Assembly: GCA_024695315.1 (NCBI GenBank)
Contig: JAILIJ010000069.1
Span: forward strand, 1 to 7,664
Source of the DNA: Bacteroidaceae bacterium
GTDB lineage: Bacteria > Bacteroidota > Bacteroidia > Bacteroidales > Bacteroidaceae
Reading direction: 5' to 3'
DNA: 7,664 nucleotides
Position 1 is the first letter of the stretch; each line of letters begins with the position of its first letter. This document shows positions 6,374 to 7,664 of this stretch, one piece after another. The translations under genes were made by a program, and so were the position numbers. The notes below the pieces were generated by a model. That model was given only the letters and a program-made list of their open reading frames with translations. It was not told the origin of the DNA and did not search any database.

Positions 6374-7664
6374 AATATTTTATAACTTCATTCTTTGCTC
6401 TTCTTCTTGCAGTTCTTGTGAGCTGTTCTGATGATGAGGCAACATATCTTAACGAGGTTAGGGTGACAAAGTCAATCGTAGCTATCCCAGCTAAAGGAGG
6501 CATGGATTCCATCACCATCAATGCTGTTGATTCTTGGACTATCAAGGGACTCTATGACTCAAAGGGTCAGATCAACAAATGGCTCACAGTATCTGATTCT
6601 ACAGGCGTTGCAGGTGAGACAAAAGTATATTTCTCTGCTGATTCTACAGGCAAGTCAAACACAGCATCTCTTTGGATTGAGTGTGCTGGAAAAAAGCAGC
6701 TTCTCACAGTTATCCAGACTGTAGATACTAAGGTGGAAGAGGCTACTTGTGCTGAGGTTAATGCAGGCCCAGAGTCAAAGACTTATCGAGTAACAGGTAC
6801 TTGTACTAAGATTGCTAACACTACATACGGTAACTGGTATCTTGAGGACGAGACAGGTTCTGTTTATATCTATGGTACTTTGGACAAGAACGGTGGTACT
6901 AAGAACTTCACAAGTCTTGGCATTGAGGTTGGCGACATCGTGACTGTAGAGGGTCCAAAAACGGTATATAATGGAACAGTAGAACTTGTTGACGTTACAG
7001 TTATAAATATCACAAAGTCTCTTGTTAAGGTCGATTCCTTAAGCGTAGATACTGTAGGAATTGAGGGTGGCGAGCTTGTTGCTTACCTCACTTGCAAGGG
7101 CATTAATGGTGTCAATATTGAAATACCAGCAGATGCAGAGTCTTGGATTTCTATTAAGTCTATTTCTACTTCTGGTACAAATTCTGTTGTTAAGTTTAAT
7201 GTTGCTGCCAATGAAGCTGGCGATCGTAACACAACTCTCACTTTCACAACAAATGACGGTACACAGAATTACTCTACAGAGGCTGCTATCATCCAGAAGG
7301 GCTCTATTGTTGATGCATCAGTTGCTGAGTTTAATGCTGCTAATGTTGGAAATACACAATACCGCATTACAGGTGTTATCTCAAAGGTAGCAAATGCAGC
7401 TAAGGGACGTTTCTACGTTAAGGACTATTCTGGTGAGACTTACGTTTACAATCTCTCTGGATTTGAGGCTACAGGCTTAAAGGTTGGCGACATCGTAACC
7501 CTTGTAGGTAAGCGTGATGAGTATAATGGAACCATCGAGATGACTTCAGCTACAGTCGAGTCAAGCATTTCTGTTACGGCTTCTACTGTTACAGACGTTT
7601 TAGCTGCTGAAGATTCAAAAGAGAAGTATTATATGGTTAAGGGTACGGTATCAGAAATCATAAA
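6364..7664 (+). CDS. Surface lipoprotein with alternating BACON-like and OB-fold-like modules; stop at codon 2, 3' end outside window
   Basis: The reading frame is open from 6370 to the window edge (431 codons), but the expected ATG at 6364 is followed directly by TAA. Numbering from that ATG, residues 3-20 are a lipoprotein signal (LKYFITSFFALL, then VLVSC) with lipidated Cys21. The following S-D-D-E fits the Bacteroidetes surface-export signal. Domains in order: BACON-like 32-119 (K44-G45-G46, W58, W73, terminal Q118); OB-fold-like 125-216 (YRVTGTCTKI, VGDIVTVEG, YNGTVEL); BACON-like 221-313 (G235-G236, W261, Q311); OB-fold-like 316-401 (YRITGVISKV, VGDIVTLVG, YNGTIEM); and the start of a third OB-like module from about 406. 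With ATG-AAA the protein would begin MKLKYF, so one A-to-T change at 6367 explains the defect. GTG 6418 and ATG 6502 are in frame but lose the signal peptide. An automatic annotation may call this a pseudogene or start it too late. The protein is probably the cell-surface partner of the upstream receptor; a C-terminal enzyme domain beyond the window is possible. Confidence 0.8.
6926..7532 (+). repeat. Diverged direct repeats encoding the two OB-fold-like modules
   Basis: The 16-base string AGGTTGGCGACATCGT is identical at 6926-6941 and 7481-7496. The 11-base string TATAATGGAAC is identical at 6967-6977 and 7522-7532. Both pairs are exactly 555 bases (185 codons) apart, so the two OB-like modules are in register and derive from internal duplication. 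Recombination between them would delete or add one in-frame 185-residue unit. Confidence 0.75.

Noticed and set aside
6418..6420. GTG as the true start of the lipoprotein gene
   Set aside because: It lies three codons before the lipobox Cys and would discard the signal peptide, which is clearly encoded just upstream.
6521..7390. Alternative-frame + strand ORFs (67 and 109 codons) over the lipoprotein
   Set aside because: The frame set by 6364 carries the lipobox and BACON/OB patterns; the alternative frames are Leu/Ser-rich translations of the same repeats.

Overview
The window looks like chromosome from a Bacteroidales bacterium, most likely Prevotella/Segatella or a close relative. The evidence is an Oar-like TonB-dependent receptor, a lipoprotein with BACON-type domains and an acidic Cys-S-D-D-E surface-export motif, -7 promoter elements close to the Bacteroidetes TAnnTTTG form, AT-rich regions instead of Shine-Dalgarno sites before the starts, and moderate GC. 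All supported genes lie on the + strand.

Layout: (a) 1-555 is the 3' end of an unrecognised protein with YD/RHS-like repeat character, cut by the window edge. (b) 556-832 is intergenic, with a likely promoter at 704-711 and a leader of about 115 nt containing a small hairpin. (c) 833-2572 encodes a Na+/phosphate cotransporter family protein with two Na_Pi repeats and a C-terminal PhoU-like domain, closed by a strong intrinsic terminator at 2592-2640. (d) 2641-3048 is intergenic; a likely promoter at 2764-2771 would give an unusually long leader of about 270 nt that ends in a GC-rich hairpin just before the next start. (e) 3049-6345 encodes a complete 1098-residue Oar-like TonB-dependent outer-membrane receptor. 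(f) After an 18-bp gap comes a lipoprotein with alternating BACON-like and OB-fold-like modules, running off the 3' edge.

The lipoprotein reading frame is intact from its signal peptide to the window edge, but the only well-placed ATG (6364) is followed at once by an in-frame TAA (6367-6369). No standard alternative start lies before the lipobox. This is the most unusual feature seen. It could be a start-disabling point mutation, a sequencing error, or an unusual translational arrangement.

Inferred joint role: the receptor and lipoprotein form a two-gene outer-membrane uptake unit. OB-fold-like modules are often found in extracellular nucleic-acid-binding or nuclease proteins. With an inner-membrane phosphate transporter next door, scavenging of phosphate-containing polymers or nucleic acids is an attractive but unproven hypothesis. 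I found no RNA genes, CRISPR arrays, insertion sequences or phage genes.
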